Assembly (NCBI RefSeq): GCF_900103405.1
Contig: NZ_FNHX01000010.1
Span: forward strand, 90,326 to 154,325
DNA length: 64,000 bases
Direction of reading: 5' to 3'
DNA from: Polaromonas sp. JS666
Lineage (GTDB): Bacteria; Pseudomonadota; Gammaproteobacteria; Burkholderiales; Burkholderiaceae_C
The first letter of the stretch is position 1; each line of letters starts with the position of its first letter. The translations under genes were made by a program, and so were the position numbers. Under the pieces are notes generated by a model. The model saw only the letters and a list, made by a program, of their open reading frames with translations, did not search any database and had not been told where the DNA came from. Shown here in pieces: positions 8,725-16,870 of this stretch.

Positions 8725-8884
8725 CCGCGGCGCAGGCCACCGGGTGCGCCGAGTAGGTGTAGCCGTGCGGGAATTCGAGCATGTAGTCGGGCCCGCCGGC
8801 AGCCATGAAGGTGTCGTAGATCTCCTGCTTCGCCGCCACGGCGCCCAGCGGCTGGACGCCATTGGTGACCTGCTTGGCCAGGTC
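8725..8884 (-). pseudogene. Internal fragment of an omega-amino acid:pyruvate aminotransferase
   Basis: The minus strand encodes, in one frame, AKQVTNGVQPLGAVAAKQEI followed by YDTFMAAGGPDYMLEFPHG and YTYSAHPVACAA. This is the region around and after the pyridoxal-phosphate lysine (AKQVTNG) of class III beta-alanine/omega-amino acid:pyruvate aminotransferases. Both the N-terminal part (about 280 residues) and the C-terminal part (about 100 residues) are missing. The fragment is bounded by the Old Yellow Enzyme stop on one side and the unrecognised gene on the other. It has no start codon or ribosome site and is a remnant. Confidence 0.75.
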
Positions 8885-8889
8885 CTGCT

Positions 8890-9954
8890 TTATTCGGGAC
8901 CGATAGCGGGATAGTCGATATAGCCTTCCGCGCCACCGGCATAGAACAGCTGCGGCCGTACTTCGTTGAGCGGCGCACCGGTTTTCAGCCGCGCGACCAG
9001 GTCCGGATTGGCAAGTGCCATCGCACCCAGGGATTCCATGTCGGCAAGGCTTGCGGCCACGTCCGAGCCGACCTGCTCGCGCTTGCGGCCTGGGCGGTTC
9101 ACGATCAGCACCCCGCCGAAGCCCTTGCGGATGTCCGCCAGGAGGGCGTCGTTGCCCGCATGGAGGACGTGCAGGTAAGCGATGCCCATTTTGTCGAACT
9201 CCGCCGCGAGGTAGCGGTAAAGATCATCATTGTCCCGCCCCTCGGCGATACCGCCCGCGGGGAATCCCGGCGATACGCGGATGGCGGTTTTCTCGGGGCC
9301 GATGGCATCGGCGATCGCGCGTGCCACTTCGATGGCAAAGCGCGCGCGGTTTTCCATGGAGCCGCCGTACTCATCGGAGCGCTGATTCGCATTGGGAGCC
9401 AGGAACTGGTGTACCAGATAGCCGTTCGCGCCATGTATTTCCACGCCGTCCGCGCCCGCTTCGACGGCCCGCGCGGCGGCATGTGCGAAGTCGGCCACGG
9501 TTTGTCTGACTTCGGCGGTTGTCAGCTCGCGCGGTTCGGGAATGGCCTGCATGCCCTTGATCGTGAACATGTCGACGCCGGGCGCGATGGCCGATGGCGC
9601 GACAGCTTGCCGATGATGCGGCGTGTTCTCGGGATGCGAGATACGCCCCACGTGCATCAGCTGCACGAACAGGCGCCCGCCGGCGGTATGGACGGCATCC
9701 GCGACCTTGTGCCAGCCGGCGACATGCGCGTCGGTGTAGATGCCGGGCGTGGCGAGATAGCCCTGCCCGTCGTCGGAGGGCTGCGTGCCCTCGGTGATCA
9801 GCAGGCCCATGGTCGCGCGCTGGGCGTAATACTCCGGCGCCAGATCGCTGGGCGTTCCGTCGGGCTTCGCCCGGCTGCGGGTCATCGGCGCCATGGCAAG
9901 CCGATGCGGCAGTTGCAGCTTGCCGACCTTGATGGGGGACCAGACATCATTCAT
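8890..9954 (-). CDS. Alkene reductase, Old Yellow Enzyme family (NemA/XenB-like)
   Basis: 354-residue FMN-dependent NADPH oxidoreductase with a TIM-barrel fold. Family marks are HRLAMAPMTRSRA near residue 20, the active-site pair His-x-x-Asn in VEIHGANGYLVHQFLAP, and NQRSDEYGGSMENRARF. Such enzymes reduce activated C=C bonds, maleimides, nitroesters and nitroaromatics. The start MNDVWSP has AGGAGA six to seven bases upstream; an upstream start is less likely. It lies about 120 bp downstream of a quinone-oxidoreductase-like gene on the same strand, so both may form one electrophile-response operon under the divergent LysR gene at 11117. Confidence 0.88.
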   Translation of the reverse strand: MNDVWSPIKVGKLQLPHRLAMAPMTRSRAKPDGTPSDLAPEYYAQRATMGLLITEGTQPSDDGQGYLATPGIYTDAHVAGWHKVADAVHTAGGRLFVQLMHVGRISHPENTPHHRQAVAPSAIAPGVDMFTIKGMQAIPEPRELTTAEVRQTVADFAHAAARAVEAGADGVEIHGANGYLVHQFLAPNANQRSDEYGGSMENRARFAIEVARAIADAIGPEKTAIRVSPGFPAGGIAEGRDNDDLYRYLAAEFDKMGIAYLHVLHAGNDALLADIRKGFGGVLIVNRPGRKREQVGSDVAASLADMESLGAMALANPDLVARLKTGAPLNEVRPQLFYAGGAEGYIDYPAIGPE

Positions 9955-10077
9955 TTCATATCTCCTGGGATACATGGGTTAAAAAAAAGGGGGTGCCCGC
10001 TCTCGGAGCGGGACGTTGGGGTGCGATTCGTGGGGTGCGTTTCGGCATCGGCGCTGGAGGCCTTTTGAAGCGCCGGT

Positions 10078-11010
10078 TCAGTCGGAAAACCTCACCACGG
10101 TCTTGCCGCGTTGTGGATGCGTCCGGTTGCGTTCAATCGCCGCGGCCAGCTCGTCCAGGCGCACGACAGCGCTGACCTCGGACTGCAAGCGGCCGTGCAC
10201 CACGTCATCGGCGATGGCTTGCAAGCGCGCGGTATCCGGCGTGTTCTGGAACCAGAGGCCGCGGCGGCCCACCGGCGTGTTTGCCGCAATGTCGGGTGAT
10301 GCGGTACTGACGATGGTGCCGTTTTCGGCAAGCACGGCCCATGAGCGGCTCAGCACGTCGCCGCCGGTGTAGTCGAGCACGAGGTCGATATCGCTCACGA
10401 GGTTTTCAAACTGTTCCTTGTCGTAGGCGATGACATGGTCCGCGCCAAGACCGCGGACATAGCCGCTGTGGCTGTCCCGGGCGGTGGCGTACACCACGGC
10501 GCCTGCCTGGTGCGCGTACTGCACCGCGAATCCGCCCAGGCCGCCGGCCGCGCCCTGGATCAGGATGCGCTGCCCGGAGCGGATTTCGCCGGCGAGGTGC
10601 AGGCTTTTCCATGCGGCCACCGAAGCCAGGGGCAAGGCGGCGGCTTGCACGAAGTCCAGCGCGTCGGGCACCGGGCTCAAATTGGCCTCGTTCACCGCGA
10701 CCAGGTCGGCGTAGGCGCCCAGGCCTCCGAGCGGGCCCATGACCCGATCGCCTGTGCGCAACCGGGTAACGCCCGCGCCCACCGCTTCAACGACGCCAGC
10801 GAGCTCTATGCCCAGGATGGTTGGCAATTGCAGCGGGAAAGCGTCGCGGACATAGCCCTCGCGCAGCTTCCAGTCGAGCCCGTTGACGCCGGCGGCGTGG
10901 ACGCGGACCAGCACCTGGCCCGCCCCCGCTACTGGCGGCGCGACCGGCGAAACCTTGAGAGAGTCGGGGCCGCCGTATTCCGTCAGTACCAATGCACGAA
11001 TGTCATTCAT
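10078..11010 (-). CDS. NADP-dependent MDR-family oxidoreductase (quinone oxidoreductase-like)
   Basis: 310-residue zinc-independent member of the medium-chain dehydrogenase/reductase family. The N-terminal GroES-like domain shows RALVLTEYGGPDSLKV and VHAAGVNGLDWKLREG. The Rossmann domain has ILIQGAAGGLGGFAVQYA, the nucleotide-binding glycine motif. No zinc-ligand cysteines are apparent. Probable role: NADPH-dependent reduction of quinones or enones. The ATG at 11010 (MNDIRAL) has AAAGG eight bases upstream; a GTG three codons earlier would overlap that site. It is divergent from a LysR gene with a shared, well-formed regulatory region. Confidence 0.85.
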   Translation of the reverse strand: MNDIRALVLTEYGGPDSLKVSPVAPPVAGAGQVLVRVHAAGVNGLDWKLREGYVRDAFPLQLPTILGIELAGVVEAVGAGVTRLRTGDRVMGPLGGLGAYADLVAVNEANLSPVPDALDFVQAAALPLASVAAWKSLHLAGEIRSGQRILIQGAAGGLGGFAVQYAHQAGAVVYATARDSHSGYVRGLGADHVIAYDKEQFENLVSDIDLVLDYTGGDVLSRSWAVLAENGTIVSTASPDIAANTPVGRRGLWFQNTPDTARLQAIADDVVHGRLQSEVSAVVRLDELAAAIERNRTHPQRGKTVVRFSD

Positions 11011-11076
11011 GAGAAACACCTTTGAGGTTTTGTTGCGTAGGACTCAACAATAGGGTGTTTCACATTAGATTCAAAG

Positions 11077-11105
11077 ACTATAAAATTGAGATTACTTGTA
11101 TCAAT
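11077..11105 (-). promoter_or_regulatory. Promoter with overlapping LysR-type operator between the MDR and LysR genes
   Basis: On the minus strand, TTGATA (11099-11104) and TATAGT (11077-11082) are spaced by 16 bases, a near-consensus sigma-70 promoter for the MDR gene. The inverted repeat ATTGA-N11-TCAAT (11085-11105) overlaps it and has the geometry of a LysR site. Because it covers the -35 element and spacer, the regulator could repress this promoter, or act from here on its own promoter in the other direction. The overlapping TCAATATTGA (11101-11110) is a second palindrome. Confidence 0.5.
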
Positions 11106-11116
11106 ATTGAGACGCT

Positions 11117-11998
11117 ATGGATTTGAATGCCCTTGGGGACTTTCAACTGGTCGCCACCCACGGCGGTTTTGGAAAGGCCAGCCGCGCCAGCGGCCGGTCC
11201 AAGGCCACCTTGTCACGGCGTGTCGCCGATCTTGAGGAAGCATTGGGTATCCGGCTGATCGAGCGAGGCACCCGGCGCCTGGAGCTGACGGAAGCCGGCC
11301 AGCTGTTGCTGAGCAGAACGGAGGGACCGATGCACGAGGTCGCCGAGGCGGTCACCGCGACGCGAGACAGCCTCGCAACGCCGCGAGGCCGCCTGCGTGT
11401 CGCGGCACCGCTGCTATTTTCGCAAGTGGCGCTCGGGCGGATTGCCGCGCGGTTCCTGGCGAGCTATCCGGACGTGCAGATCGAAGCCGTGGCGGAGGAT
11501 AGGCTCGTCAATCTCGTCGACGAGCATTTTGACGTGGCCATCCGCATCAACCCCTCCAGGGACAGCGCCCTGGTCGGCAGGTGTTTTGCGAAAGACCGGA
11601 TGGTGCTTGCCGCCGCGCCCTCCGTTCAGATGCCGACGGGGCGTAAAGACACGCCTTTTCGCGTTCCGGCAGTCGTGACGCCCAGCTATCGCGACGGCGA
11701 TGTCTGGTCCGTCAACAACGGTCAGTTCACCATCGAGCCGCACCCTGTTCTGCGCCTGTCTTCGCTTCTGATGGTGCGCGACGCCATCGCCGGCGGCGCA
11801 GGGGCGGCCATGATGCCGCAATCCATCATTGGAGACCTGCTTGAAAAGGGCGCACTCGTGTCATGGGGCATTGCCGGCGACGAAGTGGAACTTTGGGTTC
11901 TGCACACTTCCCGTCGTTTGCAGAGTCCCAAAGTTCGGGCCTTCGTGGAATTCATGTGCGCCCAGTACCCCAGTGGCTCGTTTGCCGTTCAAACCTGA
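11117..11998 (+). CDS. LysR-type regulator divergent from the MDR oxidoreductase
   Basis: 293-residue LysR protein. The HTH lies at residues 15-60 (GFGKASRASGRSKATLSRRVADLE), with Arg-Ser-Lys-Ala in the recognition helix. This subgroup (CrgA/DsdC-like, with RGRLRVAAPLLFSQVALG opening the effector domain) often controls adjacent reductases or drug-response genes. The effector is unknown. The divergent arrangement with a shared operator suggests control of the MDR gene and probably the Old Yellow Enzyme gene behind it. Confidence 0.85.
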   Translation: MDLNALGDFQLVATHGGFGKASRASGRSKATLSRRVADLEEALGIRLIERGTRRLELTEAGQLLLSRTEGPMHEVAEAVTATRDSLATPRGRLRVAAPLLFSQVALGRIAARFLASYPDVQIEAVAEDRLVNLVDEHFDVAIRINPSRDSALVGRCFAKDRMVLAAAPSVQMPTGRKDTPFRVPAVVTPSYRDGDVWSVNNGQFTIEPHPVLRLSSLLMVRDAIAGGAGAAMMPQSIIGDLLEKGALVSWGIAGDEVELWVLHTSRRLQSPKVRAFVEFMCAQYPSGSFAVQT

Positions 11999-12034
11999 CT
12001 TTGCCTCCCACGGCCTCCAGCCCGAGGGATTCAT

Positions 12035-12052
12035 CCCGGAATTGGTTCCGGG
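12035..12052. terminator. Hairpin between convergent LysR and M20 genes
   Basis: A perfect 7-bp stem (CCCGGAA/TTCCGGG) with the loop TTGG ends one base before the M20 stop codon. It could terminate transcription in both directions. There is no long T run, so efficiency is uncertain. Confidence 0.45.
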
Positions 12053-13216
12053 TCAGCTTGCCAGCGCGAGGCTCGCCACCTGGACAAACCAGCTGATGCC
12101 CAGCGGCAGCACCTCGTCGTTGAAGTCATAGCTGGGGTGGTGCAATGACGGGCTGTCTTCGCGCCGCGAGCCCGCGCCCTGGCCCAGCCAGAGGTAGGCG
12201 CCGGGCCGGGCCTGGAGCATGAAGGCAAAGTCCTCGGAGGTGAAGGCCGCCGACGGCGCCATCGAGGCCTTCAGCCCCGCGGCTTCGGCGGCGCGCAGGG
12301 CCAGCGCCGCTTCTTGCGGCGTGTTCACGGTGGCGGGGTAGTAGCGCACATACTCCACCTCGATTGCGGTGCCTGTCGCCTGGGCCACGCCTTGCGCGAT
12401 CTGCCGGATGGCCGCTTCTATGGTGTCCTGCACGTCCGCATCAAAACTGCGCACCGTGCCTGTGAGTTCGACCGCCGAGGGCAGCACGTTGTGCGACTGG
12501 CCGCCGCTGATGCGTGTGACCGAGAGCACCGCGTTCTCGGTGGGCGGAATGCGGCGCGACGTGATGGTGTGCAGCTGCGAGACCAGCTCGCTCGCGGCGA
12601 GCACCGCATCGGGCGTGCGGTGCGGCTGGGCCGCATGGCCGCCGCGGCCCCGGACCACGATGTCGAAGCGGTCGGCCGCGGCCATGATGGCGCCCGGCCG
12701 CGTCTGGGCCGTGCCGGCGGGCAGCTCCGGCCAGTTGTGCAGGGCATAGACCGCGTCGCAGGGGAAGCGCTTGAAGAGCCCTTCCTGGACCATCACGCGT
12801 GCGCCCCCCCGGCCTTCCTCGGCCGGCTGGAAGATGAAGTTGACGGTTCCGTTGAAACGGCGCGTGCGCGCCAGCTGGCGTGCCGCGCCCAGCAGCATGG
12901 CGGTGTGCCCGTCGTGGCCGCAACCGTGGTGGACGCCGGGGAAGCGGCTGACATAAGGCTTCTGGCCTTGCTCGAGGATGGGCAGCGCATCCATGTCGGC
13001 GCGCAGGCCCACGCTGCGCCCCGCGGTGCCGGCGCGCAGCACGCCGACGACACCGGTGCCGCCCAGGCCTTCATGCACCTCCAGCCCCAGCTCGCGCAGG
13101 GCCGAGGCGACGATGCCGGCTGTGCGGTGCTCCTTGAAGGCGAGTTCCGGATGCGCGTGCAGGTCACGCCGCAGCGCGACCAGCTCGGGCAGCAGGTCCG
13201 CAATCTCCCCGGTCAT
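12053..13216 (-). CDS. M20 family metallo-amidohydrolase (hippurate hydrolase/IAA-amino acid hydrolase type)
   Basis: 387-residue M20D peptidase-like amidohydrolase. The metal site is HGCGHDGHT with Cys99 and His101, then PAEEGRGGA with the catalytic Glu133-Glu134. A lid domain follows, and a C-terminal HHPSYDFND carries the last histidine ligand. Such enzymes remove N-acyl or N-benzoyl groups from amino acids. The start overlaps the AraC-type gene by ATGA. Position at the end of a run of aminotransferase, Lrp and AraC genes suggests release of an amino acid from an N-acylated precursor. Substrate unknown. Confidence 0.88.
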   Translation of the reverse strand: MTGEIADLLPELVALRRDLHAHPELAFKEHRTAGIVASALRELGLEVHEGLGGTGVVGVLRAGTAGRSVGLRADMDALPILEQGQKPYVSRFPGVHHGCGHDGHTAMLLGAARQLARTRRFNGTVNFIFQPAEEGRGGARVMVQEGLFKRFPCDAVYALHNWPELPAGTAQTRPGAIMAAADRFDIVVRGRGGHAAQPHRTPDAVLAASELVSQLHTITSRRIPPTENAVLSVTRISGGQSHNVLPSAVELTGTVRSFDADVQDTIEAAIRQIAQGVAQATGTAIEVEYVRYYPATVNTPQEAALALRAAEAAGLKASMAPSAAFTSEDFAFMLQARPGAYLWLGQGAGSRREDSPSLHHPSYDFNDEVLPLGISWFVQVASLALAS

Positions 13217-13596
13217 TGGAAGGCCTGGCGTGCCGCCCGCGGCTGGCTGGCGGCCGTGAGGTACTGCCCGGGCGTCATGCCGAACTCGGTCTTGAAATGC
13301 CGCGAGAGATGGCTTTGGTCGTAGAAGCCCGCCTCGCTGGCCGCGCTGGCGACCGGCATGCCCTGCCGCATCAGGGCTTGCGCGCGCGCCAGGCGCAGCC
13401 GGCAGATGTAGCGATGCGGGGACACACCGACTTGCTGGCGGAACACGGTGGCAAAGCGCCAGATGCTGAGCCCGGCGAGACCGGCCAGCTCCGACAGCGC
13501 CAGCGCCTGGTTGAGGTTCTCATGGATGTGCCGCTGCACACGCTGGATCGCTGCGGCCGAGCGGGCAGGCGCCGGGATGCGGGGAGGAGGGTTCAT
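13213..13596 (-). CDS. Short AraC-type DNA-binding protein without a sensor domain
   Basis: 127 residues consisting almost entirely of the double helix-turn-helix of AraC/XylS proteins. The first HTH is LALSELAGLAGLSIWRFATVF and the second is PVASAASEAGFYDQSHLSRH (the first HTH spans about 21 residues in this reading). GMTPGQYL gives the normal end. The usual N-terminal cupin sensor of about 150 residues is absent; a longer reading from 13686 adds only 30 Pro/Arg-rich residues. The stop overlaps the M20 start, so both are made together. Ligand sensing is not obvious; control may be by amount or a partner. Confidence 0.75.
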   Translation of the reverse strand: MNPPPRIPAPARSAAAIQRVQRHIHENLNQALALSELAGLAGLSIWRFATVFRQQVGVSPHRYICRLRLARAQALMRQGMPVASAASEAGFYDQSHLSRHFKTEFGMTPGQYLTAASQPRAARQAFQ

Positions 13597-13716
13597 GCTG
13601 CAAGCGTAGGCCGGGCCCGCCGGAGATGGCACCGGAAACGGGCGCCGGCGCAGCAGCAAATGTCGAATCAGGTCGGGCTGCAGCAAAAGCTGCGGCCCCG
13701 CAGCCGCTCAGCCCGC

Positions 13717-14220
13717 TCAGGCGTGGGGCTGCATCAGCTGCTCGATGGGGTAGTAGTTCTTGACGAAGGGTGTCTTGATGACGATGTAGCTGAAGTACTT
13801 TTCGATGCCGATATTGGCCTCCAGCAGGCCCTCGACGATCTCCTGGTAGTGGTTCACGCCGCGCGTGACGAACTTCAGCAGGTAGTCGTAGCCGCCGCTG
13901 ACCAGGTGGCATTCCACGATCTCGTCGATGGGGCGTATGCTCATCTCGAACTTGACGAAGTCCTCGCGCTTGTGGTCCTGCAGCGTGACTTCGGTGAACA
14001 CCAGCAGCGTGTCGCCCAGTTTCTCGAGCCGGATCTGTGCGCCGTAGCCGGCGATATAACCGGCCTGCTCCAGCCGCTTCACGCGCACCAGGCAAGGGCT
14101 GGGCGAGAGGCCGACGGCGTCGGCGATTTCGACGTTCGAGGCGCGCCCGTTCTTTTGCAGGTGGCACAGGATGCGCAGGTCAAGGCGGTCGAGTTTGGGG
14201 TTGCCGGTGGAGGTGTTCAT
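13717..14220 (-). CDS. Lrp/AsnC family transcriptional regulator (first copy)
   Basis: 167 residues: N-terminal HTH (LDLRILCHLQKNGRASNVEI, ADAVGLSPSPCLVRVKRLE) and C-terminal RAM/AsnC ligand-binding domain (VSGGYDYLLKFVTRGVNHYQ). Lrp-type proteins sense amino acids or close relatives. It follows the class III aminotransferase by 42 bp and probably reports on its substrate or product. A second Lrp gene at 23290 follows another class III PLP enzyme, and the two proteins share the same blocks. Confidence 0.9.
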   Translation of the reverse strand: MNTSTGNPKLDRLDLRILCHLQKNGRASNVEIADAVGLSPSPCLVRVKRLEQAGYIAGYGAQIRLEKLGDTLLVFTEVTLQDHKREDFVKFEMSIRPIDEIVECHLVSGGYDYLLKFVTRGVNHYQEIVEGLLEANIGIEKYFSYIVIKTPFVKNYYPIEQLMQPHA

Positions 14221-14262
14221 CGTTACCCCATTTAAGCAAGTTCCACGCCCAAGTCAATCAGG

Positions 14263-15663
14263 TCAAGCCAGTGCGCGCCGCACGTCGGGCTGCTCGAGCA
14301 CGCTGTCCAGCGTGCGGTTCAGCCGCTCGAACATCTGCTCGAACTCCGAGGGCGTGAAGCACAGGGCCGGCGCAAAACCCAGGATGCTGTCGCCGAAAGC
14401 GCGGAAGATGAGGCCGTTCTCGTAAGCCGCTTTCGCGATGCGGTCGGGCAGTTGCAGGGCGGGGTCGAAGCCGGCCTTGGTGTATTTGTCGCTCACCAGT
14501 TCGAGCGCGCCCAGCAGCCCGCGCGAGCGCGCGTCGCCCACCAGCGGATGGCGCAGCATGGACCGCAAGCCGGCCTCGAAGTGGGGCGCGACGCGCTGGC
14601 CGTTGGCGAGGATGCCGCCTTCTTCATACAGCCGTATGACTTCCAGCGCCACCGCGGCGCTCACCGGGTGCGCGGAATAGGTGGCGCCGTGGCCCACCAG
14701 GGCGCCGGCCGGCGTGCCGTCGGCAATGCCGGCGTACACGCGCCCGGACATGAGCAGCGCGCCCATGGGCGCATAACCGGAGGTCAGCCCCTTGGCGACC
14801 GTCATCAGGTCCGGCGACACGCCCTCGGCTTCGCAGGCGAACATCGGGCCGGTGCGGCCGAAGCCGGTGATCACCTCGTCGGCCACGAACAGGATGTCCA
14901 GCTCGCGGCAGGCCTGGTGCATGGCCTTGAGCCAGCCCGCGGGCGGCACGATCACGCCGCCCGAGCCCTGGATAGGTTCGCAGAAGAAGGCCGCGACGTT
15001 TTCCGCGCCCAGCGTGTTCACCTTCTCGCGCAGCGCGGCCACCGAAGCCGCGATCACCGCCTGCGGATCACTGCCCACCGGGCTGCGGTAGGGGTAAGGC
15101 GAGGGGATGTAATGTTGTTCAGGGCGCGGCAGGTCGAACCCCCGGTGGAAGGCCGGCAATGCCGTCAGGCCCGCGCCGGTGGAGGAGGAGCCGTGGTAGC
15201 CGCGTTCCAGCGCGATGAAGTGCTTCTTGCGAGGCCGGCCGGTGGCGTTGTAGTACTGCACGATGAGGCGCACCGCCGCATCAATGGCCTCGGAGCCGCC
15301 CAGTGTGAGGTACACATGCTCCAGCCCGGGCGGCGCGATCTCCACCAGCTTGGCGGCCAGGCGTATGGCCGGCTCGCTCGCGTAGCCGAAATAAGCCGTC
15401 GCGTAGGGCAGCTCGCGCATCTGGCGCGCGGCGGCTTCCACCACGCTTTCGTGGCCGTAGCCGATGTTCACGCACCACAGGCCCGCGAAGGCATCGAGCA
15501 GTTCGCGGCCGTCGGCGTCGCGCAGCCAGGCGCCTTTGCCGGAGCGCAGCACCGTGGCGCCGCGTTGCTCGTGGCCGCGCCAGTTGGCCACGGGGTGGAT
15601 CAGGTGCGCCCGGTCGAGCGCCACCAGCGAAGAATTGAGGGAAAGGGTTTTGGTGGACATCAT
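14263..15663 (-). CDS. Class III pyridoxal-phosphate aminotransferase (omega-aminotransferase type)
   Basis: 466 residues, fold type I. Motifs: LTLGGSEAIDAAVRL (cofactor phosphate binding), GYHGSSSTGAG, FVADEVITGFGRTG (Asp contacting the ring nitrogen) and MTVAKGLTSGYAPMG with the Schiff-base Lys291. It presumably transfers a terminal or omega amino group from a diamine, beta-alanine or similar compound to pyruvate or 2-oxoglutarate. The start is one of two adjacent ATG codons; a longer in-frame reading from 16248 runs through the GhrA-like gene in another frame and is not real. Next gene downstream is Lrp; upstream is a GhrA-type reductase that could reduce a keto product. Confidence 0.88.
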   Translation of the reverse strand: MMSTKTLSLNSSLVALDRAHLIHPVANWRGHEQRGATVLRSGKGAWLRDADGRELLDAFAGLWCVNIGYGHESVVEAAARQMRELPYATAYFGYASEPAIRLAAKLVEIAPPGLEHVYLTLGGSEAIDAAVRLIVQYYNATGRPRKKHFIALERGYHGSSSTGAGLTALPAFHRGFDLPRPEQHYIPSPYPYRSPVGSDPQAVIAASVAALREKVNTLGAENVAAFFCEPIQGSGGVIVPPAGWLKAMHQACRELDILFVADEVITGFGRTGPMFACEAEGVSPDLMTVAKGLTSGYAPMGALLMSGRVYAGIADGTPAGALVGHGATYSAHPVSAAVALEVIRLYEEGGILANGQRVAPHFEAGLRSMLRHPLVGDARSRGLLGALELVSDKYTKAGFDPALQLPDRIAKAAYENGLIFRAFGDSILGFAPALCFTPSEFEQMFERLNRTLDSVLEQPDVRRALA

Positions 15664-15787
15664 GGGCACAAGCTTAGGCGCGAGTGCGCAGCGGGTGCTG
15701 CGGCTTGTCCCCTTGCGCGCGCACGACCATGCTGTTGTTTGCGGGCCTACGGTAGAAGATTCTGCGGGCCTGGGGCCCCTGGAGGCC

Positions 15788-16714
15788 CTAGTACCCGCGC
15801 AAGCGGTCCACCACGCCTTCAAGCGGCAGGCCGAAGGCGTATCGCCGCAGGTTGTCCAGCAGCGCTTCGCCCGCGGTCTCCGCCTGGGTCGCGCTGGCGA
15901 TGTGGGGCGTGAGCCAGATGCGCGGATGCGTCCAGAACGGATGGCCCTGCGCCGGCGGTTCCGGCTCGCAGACATCCAGGACGGCGGCCGAGAGCCGCCC
16001 GCTTTCCAGCGCGGTGAGCAGCTCCGCTTCCACCAGGTGGCCGCCGCGCGCGGCGTTGACCAGGCAAGCGCCTTCGGGCAACGCGTCGAACACGCGCCGG
16101 CCCAGGATGCCGCGTGTTTCGGGCGTGAGCGGCAGCAGGCACACCAGGATGTCGGTGCGGGCCAGGAACTCGCCCAGCTCCGCTTCGCCGCTGTAGCAGC
16201 GCACGCCCGGCTCATTGCGGCGCGAGCGGTTCCAGCCCGCGCAGTCAAAGCCGAGCAGCCGCAACTGCGCCAGGGCCGCGCGCCCCAGCATGCCCATGCC
16301 CATCACGCCCACGCGCCGCGTGGAGGCCGGCCGCACGGGTTGATCCTTCCATTGGCCGCTGCGTTGCTGTTGCAGGTACAGCGGCATCTCCCGGTGCAGC
16401 GACAGCACGGCCCAGCTGATGTATTCGCACATGCAGGCCGTCAGGCCCGGCTCCACCATACGCACGACGGTCAGCCCGGGCGGCAATGCAGAGAAGTCGA
16501 ACTGGTCCACGCCGGCCCCTACGGAGAACAGGATCTCCAGCTTGGGAAGGGTTTCGGCGATGCGCGGCGGGGGCTCCCAGGCCGCGAGAAAACGCACCTG
16601 CGCCGGGTCTTCGATTTCCGGCCAGGTCCAGAACGGCAGCTGCGGCATTTTGCGGGCGAACTGCCCGGCCCACACCGCCCCGCGCTGCGCGGGGCCTTTA
16701 TATAAAAAAGCCAT
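15788..16714 (-). CDS. ghrA: Glyoxylate/hydroxypyruvate reductase A-type 2-hydroxyacid dehydrogenase
   Basis: 308-residue D-2-hydroxyacid dehydrogenase. The N-terminal part is GhrA-like (LEILFSVGAGVDQFDFSALP, then MVEPGLTACMCEYI). NAD(P)-binding Rossmann motif: RVGVMGMGMLGRAALAQLRL. Catalytic residues: Arg in VNAARGGHLVE, Glu in VLDVCEPEP and His in LTPHIASAT. It reduces 2-keto acids such as glyoxylate, hydroxypyruvate or phenylpyruvate. The start MAFLYKG is the family start. It lies 124 bp upstream of the aminotransferase gene on the same strand, so it may remove the keto acid formed by transamination. The symbol is by similarity. Confidence 0.82.
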   Translation of the reverse strand: MAFLYKGPAQRGAVWAGQFARKMPQLPFWTWPEIEDPAQVRFLAAWEPPPRIAETLPKLEILFSVGAGVDQFDFSALPPGLTVVRMVEPGLTACMCEYISWAVLSLHREMPLYLQQQRSGQWKDQPVRPASTRRVGVMGMGMLGRAALAQLRLLGFDCAGWNRSRRNEPGVRCYSGEAELGEFLARTDILVCLLPLTPETRGILGRRVFDALPEGACLVNAARGGHLVEAELLTALESGRLSAAVLDVCEPEPPAQGHPFWTHPRIWLTPHIASATQAETAGEALLDNLRRYAFGLPLEGVVDRLRGY

Positions 16715-16788
16715 GTCAGTTTTCCATGATGCCGCGCACGGTTCGCGACGCGTGAGAGCCAATGTTCAATACAAGTGCCCGCGCGGAA

Positions 16789-16867
16789 CCGGCTTTGCCG
16801 GGCCGCAGGGGGCGTCCCCTGAGGGGGGAGCAGGCTACACGAAGTGAGCCTGAACGGGGGTGGGCCA
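16789..16867. repeat. Possible dispersed extragenic hairpin element
   Basis: This intergenic stretch has the look of the short GC-rich elements found at gene ends in Comamonadaceae: CGGCTTTGCCG, then a GGGGG/CCCC/GGGGGG run (about 16808-16828), then the imperfect inverted pair GGCTACAC/GTGAGCC, then GGGGGTGGGCC. A related CGGCTTTGCCG occurs at 40857-40867. It could act as a terminator for the GNAT gene. Family membership is from memory of such elements and needs a genome-wide count. Confidence 0.35.
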
Positions 16868-16870
16868 TTC

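Noticed and set aside
14263..16248. A 661-codon frame joining the aminotransferase with an upstream extension
   Set aside because: The first 190 codons are Arg/Ser/Ala-rich and overlap the GhrA-type gene in another frame; the family start is at 15663.
16789..16867. CRISPR or phage attachment site
   Set aside because: The element has internal inverted repeats and no regular spacers; no cas gene, integrase or tRNA is near.
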